Assembly: GCA_050744325.1 (NCBI GenBank)
Contig: JBOGHK010000015.1
Coordinates: 1 to 64,000, forward strand
Direction: 5' to 3'
DNA: 64,000 nt
Source: DASXTK01 sp050744325
Lineage (GTDB): Bacteria; Actinomycetota; Acidimicrobiia; Acidimicrobiales; VFJN01
Shown here: piece after piece, positions 17,386-25,725 of the stretch
Position numbering within the stretch: position 1 is the stretch's first letter
How the letters are laid out: every line of letters begins with the position of its first letter
Program-made: the position numbers and the translations under genes
Notes under the pieces: generated by a model
What the model was told of the DNA's origin: nothing
What the model saw: only the letters and a program-made list of their open reading frames with translations
Databases searched by the model: none

Positions 17386-18333
17386 CTACGCCTCGCCGTG
17401 CTCGGTGGGCTCGGAGTCGGCTTCGCGGAACGAGACGACCACGTCCAACTCGTCGGTGCCACGCACGATGTGCAGCGTCAGCGATCCCTCGGGAGGAAGC
17501 TGGTCGAGCGCGTTCGCGACGTCGTCAGGCGAGGTGACCGCCGTGTCGCCGACCGCCGTGACCAGGTCACCGCGCTGGATGCCCGCCCGCTCGGCGGCGC
17601 TGCCACGCTCGACCATGCGCACCAGCACGCCGTCGCGGTCGGGCAGCCCCACCGCCCGGCGGAGGCGGCGGGTGAGATGGCTCGGTGCCAGGCCGACACC
17701 GAGGCGGCGGCGCTCTGGCGCCTGGCCGGAGCGCAGCTCGTCGATGCGAGCGCGCAGCTCGGCGTTGGCCGGCAGGGCGATGGAGAACCCGTCACCGAGA
17801 CGCAGCGTCGAGATGCCGAGCACGCGACCGTGCTCGTCGACGATCGGGCTGCCCGAGCTGCCCCGGGCCAGTGGCGCGGTGTGCTCGACGCCGTCGGCGA
17901 TGCGCCTGCCGCGGGGGCCGCGGAACGCCCGGTCGACGCCGGACACCGTGCCGACGGTGACCCGGATCGTGCCGTCGGCCACCCGCACCGGGGCGAACAC
18001 CGGCTCGCCGAGGCGGACCTCGGCCCGCGGGGTGGCGGCCGGGTCGGCCGGGTCGGCCCATGCCACGGGCTGCGCCTCGCCGGTGTCCACCTCGATGACT
18101 GCCAGGTCGCCGTCGAGGTCGACGCCGAGCGCCTGGCCCTGCACCGCCCGTCCGTCGCCGAAGGTGACCTCGGTCGTCCGGTCACGGAGGTTGTGGGCGT
18201 TGGTGACCACGATCCCGACGTCGACGACGAAGCCTGCGCCCCGGCCGCCGTGCCGTCCGATCCGGACCAGCGACGAAGCGGTGGCGTCGACCACCTGCTG
18301 GGTCTGCTCCCGGAGTTGCTCTGCAACACTCAT
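17386..18333 (-). CDS. S1C trypsin-like serine protease with PDZ domain (first of pair)
   Basis: 315-aa HtrA-like protease: His in TNAHNL, Asp in LDGDLAVIEV, Ser in ARGSSGSPIVDEHGRVLG, then a PDZ domain (RDGVLVRMVERGSAAERAGIQRGDLVTAVGD). The start MSVAEQLREQTQQVV is used; the ATG at 18390 would add 19 residues and run through the divergent promoter. It has no signal peptide or membrane segment and is probably cytoplasmic. It is a paralogue of the next gene, which begins one base later. It is transcribed away from the HxlR regulator, with 81 bases between the two starts. Confidence 0.87.
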   Translation of the reverse strand: MSVAEQLREQTQQVVDATASSLVRIGRHGGRGAGFVVDVGIVVTNAHNLRDRTTEVTFGDGRAVQGQALGVDLDGDLAVIEVDTGEAQPVAWADPADPAATPRAEVRLGEPVFAPVRVADGTIRVTVGTVSGVDRAFRGPRGRRIADGVEHTAPLARGSSGSPIVDEHGRVLGISTLRLGDGFSIALPANAELRARIDELRSGQAPERRRLGVGLAPSHLTRRLRRAVGLPDRDGVLVRMVERGSAAERAGIQRGDLVTAVGDTAVTSPDDVANALDQLPPEGSLTLHIVRGTDELDVVVSFREADSEPTEHGEA

Positions 18334-18355
18334 GTCGTCTCGTCCCTCCACGTAG

Positions 18356-18378
18356 ACTGACCTCACTGGCTTGTCAGT
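18356..18378. promoter_or_regulatory. Candidate HxlR operator in the divergent promoter
   Basis: ACTGAC at 18356-18361 and GTCAGT at 18373-18378 form a 6-base inverted repeat separated by 11 bases. It lies midway between the divergent starts of the protease pair and the HxlR gene. HxlR-type regulators often bind their own divergent promoter; the assignment is inference. Confidence 0.4.
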
Positions 18379-18414
18379 AGCAATCTGCAAGTGACTCTAC
18401 AGAGGACGTAGCTG

Positions 18415-18882
18415 ATGCCAACATCCCCGCCGACCACGCATGATCCGTTGACCGAGGCCGTCACCCAGATCGGCGACCGCTGGTCCCTGCTGGTGGTGGA
18501 CGCGCTGCTCTACGGGCCGCGGCGGTTCGGCGAACTGCTCGACCAGGTCAACGGCCTGGCGCCGAACATCCTGTCGAGGCGACTCAAACAGCTGGAGGCC
18601 GACCGGCTGGTGGTCGCCGAGCCGTACTCCCGGCGTCCCCTCCGCCACACCTACCGCCTCACCGCTGCGGGCGAGGAGCTGGCCGGCGTCCTCCGGCTGC
18701 TCGCGCAGTGGGCGGCAGCGCGTCGGGGCGCCACCCCCGGCGCGTCGGGCGAGGCGGCCGAGGCGGGATGGCCCGCCTTGGCCCATCAGGCTTGCGGCAC
18801 GACCCTCGAAGCCCAGTGGTACTGCCCCACCTGCGGCGAGGCGGTCGACGCCGACCAGGCCAGCGACCTCCAGTGGGTGTGA
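18415..18882 (+). CDS. HxlR-family regulator with C-terminal zinc-ribbon-like tail
   Basis: 155-aa winged-helix regulator. Residues 10-100 match HxlR: PLTEAVTQIGDRWSLLVVDALLYGPRRFGELL, APNILSRRLKQLE and YRLTAAGEEL. The typical Cys near the N-terminus is absent. After the wHTH there is an extra ~50-residue part with CGTTLEAQWYCPTCG, a plausible single Zn-binding knuckle, seen in some actinobacterial members. It likely controls itself and the two divergent proteases, which makes a zinc- or redox-sensing role conceivable (inference). Confidence 0.83.
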   Translation: MPTSPPTTHDPLTEAVTQIGDRWSLLVVDALLYGPRRFGELLDQVNGLAPNILSRRLKQLEADRLVVAEPYSRRPLRHTYRLTAAGEELAGVLRLLAQWAAARRGATPGASGEAAEAGWPALAHQACGTTLEAQWYCPTCGEAVDADQASDLQWV

Positions 18883-18996
18883 CCGGGTCGATGCGGTCAT
18901 GGGGGCTGGATGGGGCACGGCCGAGATGAACGCCGCACCGAGCAGCGCCAGGCCCGGACCATCTACCGCGACCGACACGGTCTCCGTGGTGGTGTC

Positions 18997-21900
18997 TCAG
19001 CGGAAGTCGCGGCTGCGGGTGGGGGCCTTCACCGGTAGTGGCTCGACCTGCTGGGCGATCACGTTGGTCACGCCGTCGGCCCGTTCGAGACGACCGCGCA
19101 CCACCAGCGCGGGTGCTCCCTGGAGCACCCGGCGGTTGTCGGCCCAGCATCGCTTCGATACCACCACGTTGATCAGGCCGCCTTCGTCCTCGAGGTTGAC
19201 GAACATGGTGCCCCCCGCCGTCGCAGGCCGCTGGCGGTGGGTGACCACCCCGCCCACCACCACTCGGGCGCCGGCGGCCACCTCGCCCAGCCGTTCGGAC
19301 GGGACCACCCCCTTGGCATCGAGCGCCTCACGCACGAAACGGGTCGGATGCCCGTCGGGACTGACGCCGGTGGCCCACAGATCGGCCCGGGCCTCTTCGG
19401 CGGGCCCCATGCCCGGAAGGGCTGGTGCTTCGGCACCGACCACGATGCCGTCGAGCTGGTCGCTTCCCGTGCCTGCTACTGCGCCCGCGATCCAGAGCGC
19501 CTCACGGCGGGACATCCGCTGCCCGTCCGGCATGACGAAGCAGCCCATGGCACCAGCGGTGGCCAGGGCTTCGAGCTGACGCAGGGTCATCCCCGGCACC
19601 CTGCGCACCAGATCCTGCGGGTCGTGGTAGAGGCCACCGCGTTCGCGTTCGGCCACCAGCCGCTCGGCCAGCGTGTCGCTCACCTCGCGCACCGAGCCCA
19701 GCCCCATCCGCACCACCGGCCCGCCTCGCCCCCACTCCTCGGGCGGCACACCCTTCGGCGCGGGCGGCGCCGGCACCTCCGAAATTTTGGCAGAAACGGC
19801 CGGATTCCGGCTGTTTCTGCCAAAATTTCGAGAGGAGGGGCTCTCGAGGGTGGCGGTGGCGCCCGAGGCGTTCAGGTCGGGGGTGCGGACCTCGACTCCA
19901 TGACGACGAGCGTCCTGCACCAGGGTGTGCGGCGAGTAGAATCCCATGGGCTGAGCCTTCAGCAACGCAGCGCAGAAGGCCGCCGGGAAGTACCGCTTCA
20001 GCCACGACGAGGCGAACACCAGGTAGGCGAAGCTCATGGCGTGGCTTTCGGGGAAGCCGAACGCGGCGAACGCCACCAGCTTGTCCCAGATCAGCTCGGC
20101 GACGTCTTCGGTCACCTTGTTCGCCTTCATGCCGTCGAACAGCCGCTGTCGCAACGCCTCCATGCGCTCGCGACTGCGCTTGGAGGCCATGGCCTGACGC
20201 AGCTGATCGGCTTCCAGCGGGGTGAACCCCGCCACCTCGATGGCGATCTGCATCAACTGCTCTTGGAACAGCGGCACGCCCAACGTCTTGCGCAGTGGCT
20301 CCTCCAGCTTCGGATGCAGGTAGGTGATCTCCTCGTCGCCTTTGCGCCGCCGCAGGTAGGGATGCACCGAACCGCCCTGGATCGGGCCGGGACGGATCAG
20401 CGCCACCTCGACCACCAGGTCGTAGAAGTCCTTGGGACGGAGACGAGGCAGCGTGGCCATCTGGGCCCGGGACTCGACCTGGAACACCCCCACCGAGTCG
20501 GCCCGGCCCAACATCTCGTAGACCTCGGCGTCGGTGTGGTCCATGGTCGCCAGGTCGACCTCGACCCCGTGGGCCTGGCGGACCATGTCGACGCAGTGGT
20601 GCAGGGCCGAGAGCATCCCCAGGCCCAGCAGGTCGAACTTGACCAGCCCGACCTCGGCGCAATCGTCCTTGTCCCACTGCAGGACCGTCCGGCCCTCCAT
20701 GCGGCCCCACTCCACCGGGCACACCTGCACGATCGGCCGGTCGCAGATGACCATCCCGCCCGAGTGGATACCCAGGTGCCGGGGTAGGTGCTGGAGGTCG
20801 CGAGCCAGCTCGACCACCGGTGCGGGCAGTTCGTGGTCGCTCCGCTCGGCCAGCTTGTCGGCCGAGGACCAGGGGTCGACCTGGCGCGACCAGGCGTCCT
20901 GCTGGCCCTGGCTGTAGCCGAACGCCTTGGCTGCGTCACGCACCGCCGACCGGGACCGGTAGGTGATCACGTTGGCGACCTGGGCCGCGTGCCACCGGCC
21001 ATGCTTGTGGTAGACGTGCTGGATCACCTCCTCGCGCCGGCCGCTCTCGATGTCGACGTCGATGTCGGGGGGCTGCTGCTGGCGGTCGGCCGACAGGAAC
21101 CGCTCGAACAGCAGGCCCATCTTCACGGCGTCGGCCTTGGTGATGCCCAGGACGTAGCAGACCGCAGAGTTCGCGGCACTCCCCCGCCCCTGGCAGTAGA
21201 TGTCCTTCTCGCTGCAGAACTTGACGATGTCCCACACCACGAGGAAGTAGCCGGCGAACCCCAGGGACTCGATGACGTCGAGCTCGTGGTCGATCTGCGC
21301 CCACGCCCCCGGCACCGTCTCGTGGCCGCGCCGCCCGTAGCGGAAGTCCGCGCCCTCGTGGGCCAACTGGCGCAGGTACGCCATCTCGTCCAGGCCTTCG
21401 GGGCACGGGAACGGCGGAAGCTTCGGCGCCACCAGCGACAGGTCGAAGGCGCAGGCCAGGCCCAGCTCAGCCGCACGCTCGACCGCCCCCGGCCACCGGG
21501 CGAAGCGCCGGGCCTGCTCGTCGCCCGACCGGATGTGGGCGCTCGCGGCCGGAGGCAGCCATCCGACCATGTCGTCGAGGCTGCGCCGCGCCCGCACCGC
21601 GGCCAGCGCCGAGGCCAGTCGGTGCTGCCTGGGGACCGCGTAGTGGACGTTGTTGGTGGCCACCACCTCGACCCTGGCCTGGGCCCCGAGCAAGGCCAGG
21701 GCGTCGTTGCGGGCGACGTCGAGCGGATCGCCGTGGTCCCACAGTTCGACCGCCACGTTGTCGCGGCCGAACCACTCGACCAGTTGAGCCAGCTCGCGGC
21801 CCGCAGCCGCCGGGCCCTCACGCAACAACGCCTGGGGCACGGCCCCCTTCCGACACCCCGTGAGCACCAGCCAGTGGCCACCGTGGACCGCCGACCAGTC

Positions 21901-22452
21901 GACGCCGTAGTAGTCGGGCTTGCCCTTCTCTTGACCGGTGAGCTGCCCATGGCTGATGGCGGTGCCCAGGTTGGCGTAGCCGTCGGGATCGCGGGCCAGC
22001 ACCAGCAGGTGGGTGCCTTCGGGGTCGGCCATCCCGTTCTGCGGCTTGCTCAACCTCAGGGACAGCTCGGCCCCGAAGACCGTCTTCAGCTTCACCGCCC
22101 GAGCAGCTTCGGCGAACCGCACCACCCCGTAGAGCCCGTCGTGGTCGGTGATGGCCAGGGCTTCGAGGCCGGCCCGGACAGCCTCCTCGGCCAGCTCCTC
22201 GGGTTGGCTGGCGCCGTCGAGGAAGCTGAAGCAGGAGTGGCAGTGCAGCTCGGCGTACGGTGTGGTGTTAGCTCGCCGGGCGATCTCGGTGGGCGGTTCG
22301 TAGGCAGGCCGTCGCGGCGACCACGCGGGGCTGTCGCCACCGTTCGCCCCCTCAGGCAAGGGTTGGGCTGGTCGACCCCCACGAGCGCGCGGCCGGTCGG
22401 ACAGCACGCCCTCCATCACCCACCACGGCACATCCGGGTTGTTCCATCCCAC
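18997..22452 (-). CDS. dnaE2: Error-prone DNA polymerase III alpha homologue
   Basis: 1151-aa C-family polymerase of the mutasome. The PHP domain (YAELHCHSCFSFLDGAS, ALAITDHDGLYG) is followed by the palm with catalytic Asp residues in PPDIDVDIESGRREEV, the thumb/fingers, a helix-hairpin-helix region and a C-terminal OB-fold. The GTG at 22452 gives the family's standard GWNNPxVPW start; the ATG at 22473 lies inside a LexA box and would be preceded by no room for a promoter. Residues 875-891 come from a 51-base palindrome inserted between NASGATATLE and the VRMGLGSVRE segment, a variable linker in relatives. Partner genes imuA-imuB are at 29.8-32.3 kb. Confidence 0.93.
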   Translation of the reverse strand: MGWNNPDVPWWVMEGVLSDRPRARGGRPAQPLPEGANGGDSPAWSPRRPAYEPPTEIARRANTTPYAELHCHSCFSFLDGASQPEELAEEAVRAGLEALAITDHDGLYGVVRFAEAARAVKLKTVFGAELSLRLSKPQNGMADPEGTHLLVLARDPDGYANLGTAISHGQLTGQEKGKPDYYGVDWSAVHGGHWLVLTGCRKGAVPQALLREGPAAAGRELAQLVEWFGRDNVAVELWDHGDPLDVARNDALALLGAQARVEVVATNNVHYAVPRQHRLASALAAVRARRSLDDMVGWLPPAASAHIRSGDEQARRFARWPGAVERAAELGLACAFDLSLVAPKLPPFPCPEGLDEMAYLRQLAHEGADFRYGRRGHETVPGAWAQIDHELDVIESLGFAGYFLVVWDIVKFCSEKDIYCQGRGSAANSAVCYVLGITKADAVKMGLLFERFLSADRQQQPPDIDVDIESGRREEVIQHVYHKHGRWHAAQVANVITYRSRSAVRDAAKAFGYSQGQQDAWSRQVDPWSSADKLAERSDHELPAPVVELARDLQHLPRHLGIHSGGMVICDRPIVQVCPVEWGRMEGRTVLQWDKDDCAEVGLVKFDLLGLGMLSALHHCVDMVRQAHGVEVDLATMDHTDAEVYEMLGRADSVGVFQVESRAQMATLPRLRPKDFYDLVVEVALIRPGPIQGGSVHPYLRRRKGDEEITYLHPKLEEPLRKTLGVPLFQEQLMQIAIEVAGFTPLEADQLRQAMASKRSRERMEALRQRLFDGMKANKVTEDVAELIWDKLVAFAAFGFPESHAMSFAYLVFASSWLKRYFPAAFCAALLKAQPMGFYSPHTLVQDARRHGVEVRTPDLNASGATATLESPSSRNFGRNSRNPAVSAKISEVPAPPAPKGVPPEEWGRGGPVVRMGLGSVREVSDTLAERLVAERERGGLYHDPQDLVRRVPGMTLRQLEALATAGAMGCFVMPDGQRMSRREALWIAGAVAGTGSDQLDGIVVGAEAPALPGMGPAEEARADLWATGVSPDGHPTRFVREALDAKGVVPSERLGEVAAGARVVVGGVVTHRQRPATAGGTMFVNLEDEGGLINVVVSKRCWADNRRVLQGAPALVVRGRLERADGVTNVIAQQVEPLPVKAPTRSRDFR
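19780..19830. repeat. 51-base in-frame palindromic element, copy A (in dnaE2)
   Basis: Near-perfect palindrome: 24 of 25 base pairs around a single central T (19805). Plan: CGAAA end, 15-base arm, CCGGA-T-TCCGG centre, 15-base arm, TTTCG end. It is much richer in A+T than the flanks. It adds exactly 17 codons to dnaE2 (RNFGRNSRNPAVSAKIS); the opposite strand reads RNFGRNGRIPAVSAKIS. Confidence 0.9.
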
Positions 22453-22464
22453 CACGACAGTATA

Positions 22465-22478
22465 CGAACACATGTACG
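22465..22478. promoter_or_regulatory. LexA (SOS) box of dnaE2
   Basis: CGAAC-ACAT-GTACG, matching the actinobacterial TCGAAC-N4-GTTCGA box in CGAAC and GT-CG. It ends 13 bases upstream of the GTG chosen for dnaE2, so LexA would cover the promoter or transcript start. Confidence 0.75.
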
Positions 22479-22564
22479 GGGTTCCTTGACGCCGTCATCC
22501 GGACGGTGACGTTGCTTCGAACCTCTTGTCGGTTCGCTGAGATCCGACGGGAAGGAAGGGCAAC

Positions 22565-24394
22565 ATGTCATCACGAGCTCACTTCGGAGTGCGTCGCTGG
22601 GGCATGGTGGCGCTGTCGGTGGTGCTCCTCGGCGGCGCGCTGACGCTGGTGGGCTCGGGTCCCGTGCCCGCCGCAGCGTCAACAGCCGACGATGCGGCAT
22701 CTTCGTCACCCGTGTCGTGGGGGTTGCTCGGCTCCGATCGCGACCGTGACCGGGACCGGGACCGGGACCGGGATGATGACAACGCCCGGGGTCACGGGTT
22801 CGTGCGTGACGACCGTGGCTACCGGACGGTGGACGCGCGGGGCGCGTCGTACACCGGGGCCCTGGGGCGCAACGACCGGGGCCACGTGGTCGGCGGATAC
22901 GTCGGCGACCGGGACCGGTTCCACGGCTTCGTCCAGCGGGGTCGCCGCTTCGAGACCCTCGACGTTCCCGGGGCACGCGGGACGATCGCGTCGAAGATCA
23001 ACGACGACGGCGAGATCGTCGGGTTCTACACCGACCGGCGCAGTACGCCGGCGGCCCAGATGGAGCACGGCTTCCTGTACGACGGGGACCGGTTCCGGCG
23101 CATCGACGTGCGCGGTGCCACCGAGACCCGGCCGTTCGGGATCAACGACCAGGGCCAGGTCACCGGCGAGTATCTCGATCGGGCCGGGGTCTCGCACGGC
23201 TTCGTGCGCGATCCCGACGGCGAGGTGACCAGCTTCGACGTGCCGGGCGCCGAGGCGACGCTGCCCAGCGACATCGACGACCAGGGCCGGATCGTGGGCG
23301 CCTACTACGACGGCGAGGCCCAGGTGGTGCACGGCTTCCTGCGGGAGACCGACGGCGCGGTCACCACCATCGACGCCCCGGGGGCCACGTTCCTCACCCA
23401 AGCCATGGGCATCAACGACCAGGGCCGGGTCGTGGGCTATTCGTTGGACGACGGCGCAGGCGGCGTCGCCAGCGCGTTCGTCCGGCAGGCCGACGGCTCG
23501 TTCGCGACCGTCGACGTTCCCGGCAACCGGGGCAACGTCCTGGTCAACGACATCGACAACCGGGGCCGCCTGGTCGGCCAGTACGGGGTGCTGTTCTCCG
23601 GGTACGTGCAGGACCGGCATGGTCGCATCGAGACCTTCGACGCTCCGGGTGTGGTGACCGAGACCAGGGTGGACGGCATCAACGACGACGGCGACGTCGT
23701 CGGCACCTACGACCGGGAGACCGCTGGCGACCGGCAGGGGTTCCTACGCACCCACCGGGGCAGCTACGAGACCATCGAAGTCCCGAGGGCCGCGGTCACT
23801 GCCGCCACCGGGATCAACGACGACGACCAGATCGTCGGCGCGTTCAGCGAAACCCCCGACGGCCTCATCACGGGTCTGGGGGCCCAGGGCTATGTCCTCG
23901 ACGACGGCCGGTTCACCACCTTTGCGGTCGCGGGGGCCCGGGGGACCCTCCCTTACGGCGTCAACAACCGGGGCCAGATCGTCGGCGCCTTCGCCGACGC
24001 CGACGGTGCCGTCCACGGGTTCCTGCGCGACCGGCGCGGCCGGGTCACCACCGTCGACGTCGAGGGGGCCGTGGTGACCCTCGCCCTGGACAACAACGAC
24101 CGGGGCCAGGCCGTCGGCGCCTACGTCGACGCCGCCGGGCGGGTGCGCGGCTTCCTGCGCAGCCCGAGCGGCGACGTGACCACCATCGACGTGCCCGGCA
24201 TGGCACAGACCCGGGTGCAGGGCATCAACAACGAGGGCCAGATCGTCATCGACGGCGTCGACAACCAGCTGCGCCATCACAGCTGGCTGCTCGACGACGG
24301 CCGCTTCACCGAGATCAGACCCCGCGGCGTGCCCACCGGGTCGCTCGCGACCGACATCAACGACCACGGTCGCATCGTCGGCTGGACCCTCTGA
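22565..24394 (+). CDS. Secreted HAF-repeat (beta-propeller-like) protein
   Basis: 609-aa exported protein. A signal peptide (hydrophobic core MVALSVVLLGGALTLVG, cleavage near AAAS, residue ~39) precedes a Asp-Arg dipeptide run (about residues 58-70) encoded by slipped GGGACC-type hexamers. Then come about eleven to twelve repeats of ~45 residues with the pattern GINDQGRVVGYY, HGFLRDxxG, TTIDVPGA, the so-called HAF repeat expected to fold as blades of a propeller. A purine-rich GAAGGAAGG lies 6 bases before the ATG. The function of HAF proteins is unknown; surface or carbohydrate binding is a guess. No cysteines are apparent. Confidence 0.82.
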   Translation: MSSRAHFGVRRWGMVALSVVLLGGALTLVGSGPVPAAASTADDAASSSPVSWGLLGSDRDRDRDRDRDRDDDNARGHGFVRDDRGYRTVDARGASYTGALGRNDRGHVVGGYVGDRDRFHGFVQRGRRFETLDVPGARGTIASKINDDGEIVGFYTDRRSTPAAQMEHGFLYDGDRFRRIDVRGATETRPFGINDQGQVTGEYLDRAGVSHGFVRDPDGEVTSFDVPGAEATLPSDIDDQGRIVGAYYDGEAQVVHGFLRETDGAVTTIDAPGATFLTQAMGINDQGRVVGYSLDDGAGGVASAFVRQADGSFATVDVPGNRGNVLVNDIDNRGRLVGQYGVLFSGYVQDRHGRIETFDAPGVVTETRVDGINDDGDVVGTYDRETAGDRQGFLRTHRGSYETIEVPRAAVTAATGINDDDQIVGAFSETPDGLITGLGAQGYVLDDGRFTTFAVAGARGTLPYGVNNRGQIVGAFADADGAVHGFLRDRRGRVTTVDVEGAVVTLALDNNDRGQAVGAYVDAAGRVRGFLRSPSGDVTTIDVPGMAQTRVQGINNEGQIVIDGVDNQLRHHSWLLDDGRFTEIRPRGVPTGSLATDINDHGRIVGWTL

Positions 24395-24549
24395 CCGGGA
24401 AGCAAGGCCACATGGCACAGCCATGTCACGCCCCACTGCGCGAAGGTGCTACCTCCTAGCGAGAACGCACCGCGACGTGATCGCTCCGTCACGGGCGGTC
24501 TGCGGTCACTAGGGTCAGGCGCACGGACGACAGCACAAGGGGAGAACCC

Positions 24550-25689
24550 ATGACCCGACCCTCCTACCTCCGTAGATTTGCCTACCTCGCCGCGGCCCTC
24601 GCCCTGTTCGGCGCCGCGGCATGCAGCGACGACGACGACGATGACGCCAGCGGCGACGAGGCCGCCCAGACCGACGAGACCAGTGGCGACGGCGACGGAG
24701 GCGGCGACGGCGTGCTCGCCGAAGTCCTCGACCGCGGCACGCTCAACTGCGGTGTGAACAGTGAAGTGCCCGGCTTCGGCGTCGAGACCGAGGGTGGCGA
24801 GTTCGCCGGCTTCGACATCGACTACTGCAAGGCGCTCGCTGCGGCGGTGCTCGGCGACCCCGAGGCCGTCGAGTACGTGCCGCTCACGCCCGAGCAGCGG
24901 TTCCCGTCGCTGACCTCGGGTGAGGTCGACGTGCTGATCCGCAACACCACCTGGACCTCGACCCGCGACGGCAACGACGGCGCCTCGTTCACCACCACCA
25001 CGTTCTACGACGGCCAGTCGATGATGGTGCCGAGCGACTCGGGGATCACCAGCATCGACGATCTCGCGGGCGCCACGATCTGCCTGACCGCCGGCACGAC
25101 CACCGAGCAGAACCTGGCCGACCGCATGGCGGGCATCGACCACACGCCGCAGACCTTCGAGGAGAACCCCCAGGTGCAGGACGCGTTCCTGGCCGGGCAG
25201 TGCGACGCCTGGACCTCGGACCAGTCCCAGCTGGCCGGCATCCGTTCGGCCTGGCCTGAGGACTCGGGCGGTCCCGAGGCGTTGACCATCCTCGACGAGA
25301 TCTTCTCCAAGGAGCCTCTCGGCCCCGCGGTGACCGACGGCGACAGCCAGTGGTACGACGTCGTCAACTGGGTCGTGCTCGCCACCATCGAGGCCGAGGA
25401 GCTGGGCGTCACGCAGGCCAACGTCACCGACATGCTCGAGGACGACGACCCGGCGGTCCGCCGTTTCCTGGGCCAACCGATCGACGTCGAAGGCGAGGAG
25501 GCAGTGGTCGACCACGGCTTCGGCATCGAGCCCGACTTCACCGTGGCGGTGATCGAGGCCGTCGGCAACTACGGCGAGATCTACGACCGCAACGTCGGCC
25601 CCGACTCGCCGCTCCAGCTGAACCGCGAGGGCACGGCCAACGCCCTGTGGACCGACGGCGGGCTGCACTACGCCCCGCCCTTCCGCTAG
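24550..25689 (+). CDS. aapJ: General amino acid ABC transporter, substrate-binding lipoprotein
   Basis: 379-aa periplasmic-binding protein of the AapJ/BztA group. The lipobox ends at Cys25 (LFGAAAC), a Asp/Gly linker follows, and from ~54 the domain reads LAEVLDRGTLNCGVNSEVPGFG, GEFAGFDIDYCKALAAAVLG and VDVLIRNTTWTSTRD. It ends with NREGTANALWTDGGLHYAPPFR, the group signature. It should bind L-amino acids with broad specificity at the outer face. It is first gene of the aapJQMP unit; 36 bases precede the permease GTG. GGGGAGAACCC before the ATG is the ribosome site. Confidence 0.9.
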   Translation: MTRPSYLRRFAYLAAALALFGAAACSDDDDDDASGDEAAQTDETSGDGDGGGDGVLAEVLDRGTLNCGVNSEVPGFGVETEGGEFAGFDIDYCKALAAAVLGDPEAVEYVPLTPEQRFPSLTSGEVDVLIRNTTWTSTRDGNDGASFTTTTFYDGQSMMVPSDSGITSIDDLAGATICLTAGTTTEQNLADRMAGIDHTPQTFEENPQVQDAFLAGQCDAWTSDQSQLAGIRSAWPEDSGGPEALTILDEIFSKEPLGPAVTDGDSQWYDVVNWVVLATIEAEELGVTQANVTDMLEDDDPAVRRFLGQPIDVEGEEAVVDHGFGIEPDFTVAVIEAVGNYGEIYDRNVGPDSPLQLNREGTANALWTDGGLHYAPPFR

Positions 25690-25725
25690 GTCGGTGACCG
25701 AGCGGGCCTGACCGGGGCTGATCCC

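Noticed and set aside
20788..22509. 573-codon plus-strand frame antisense to dnaE2
   Set aside because: Its His/Arg/Gly/Val-rich composition is the shadow of dnaE2 codon bias and it has no domain pattern.
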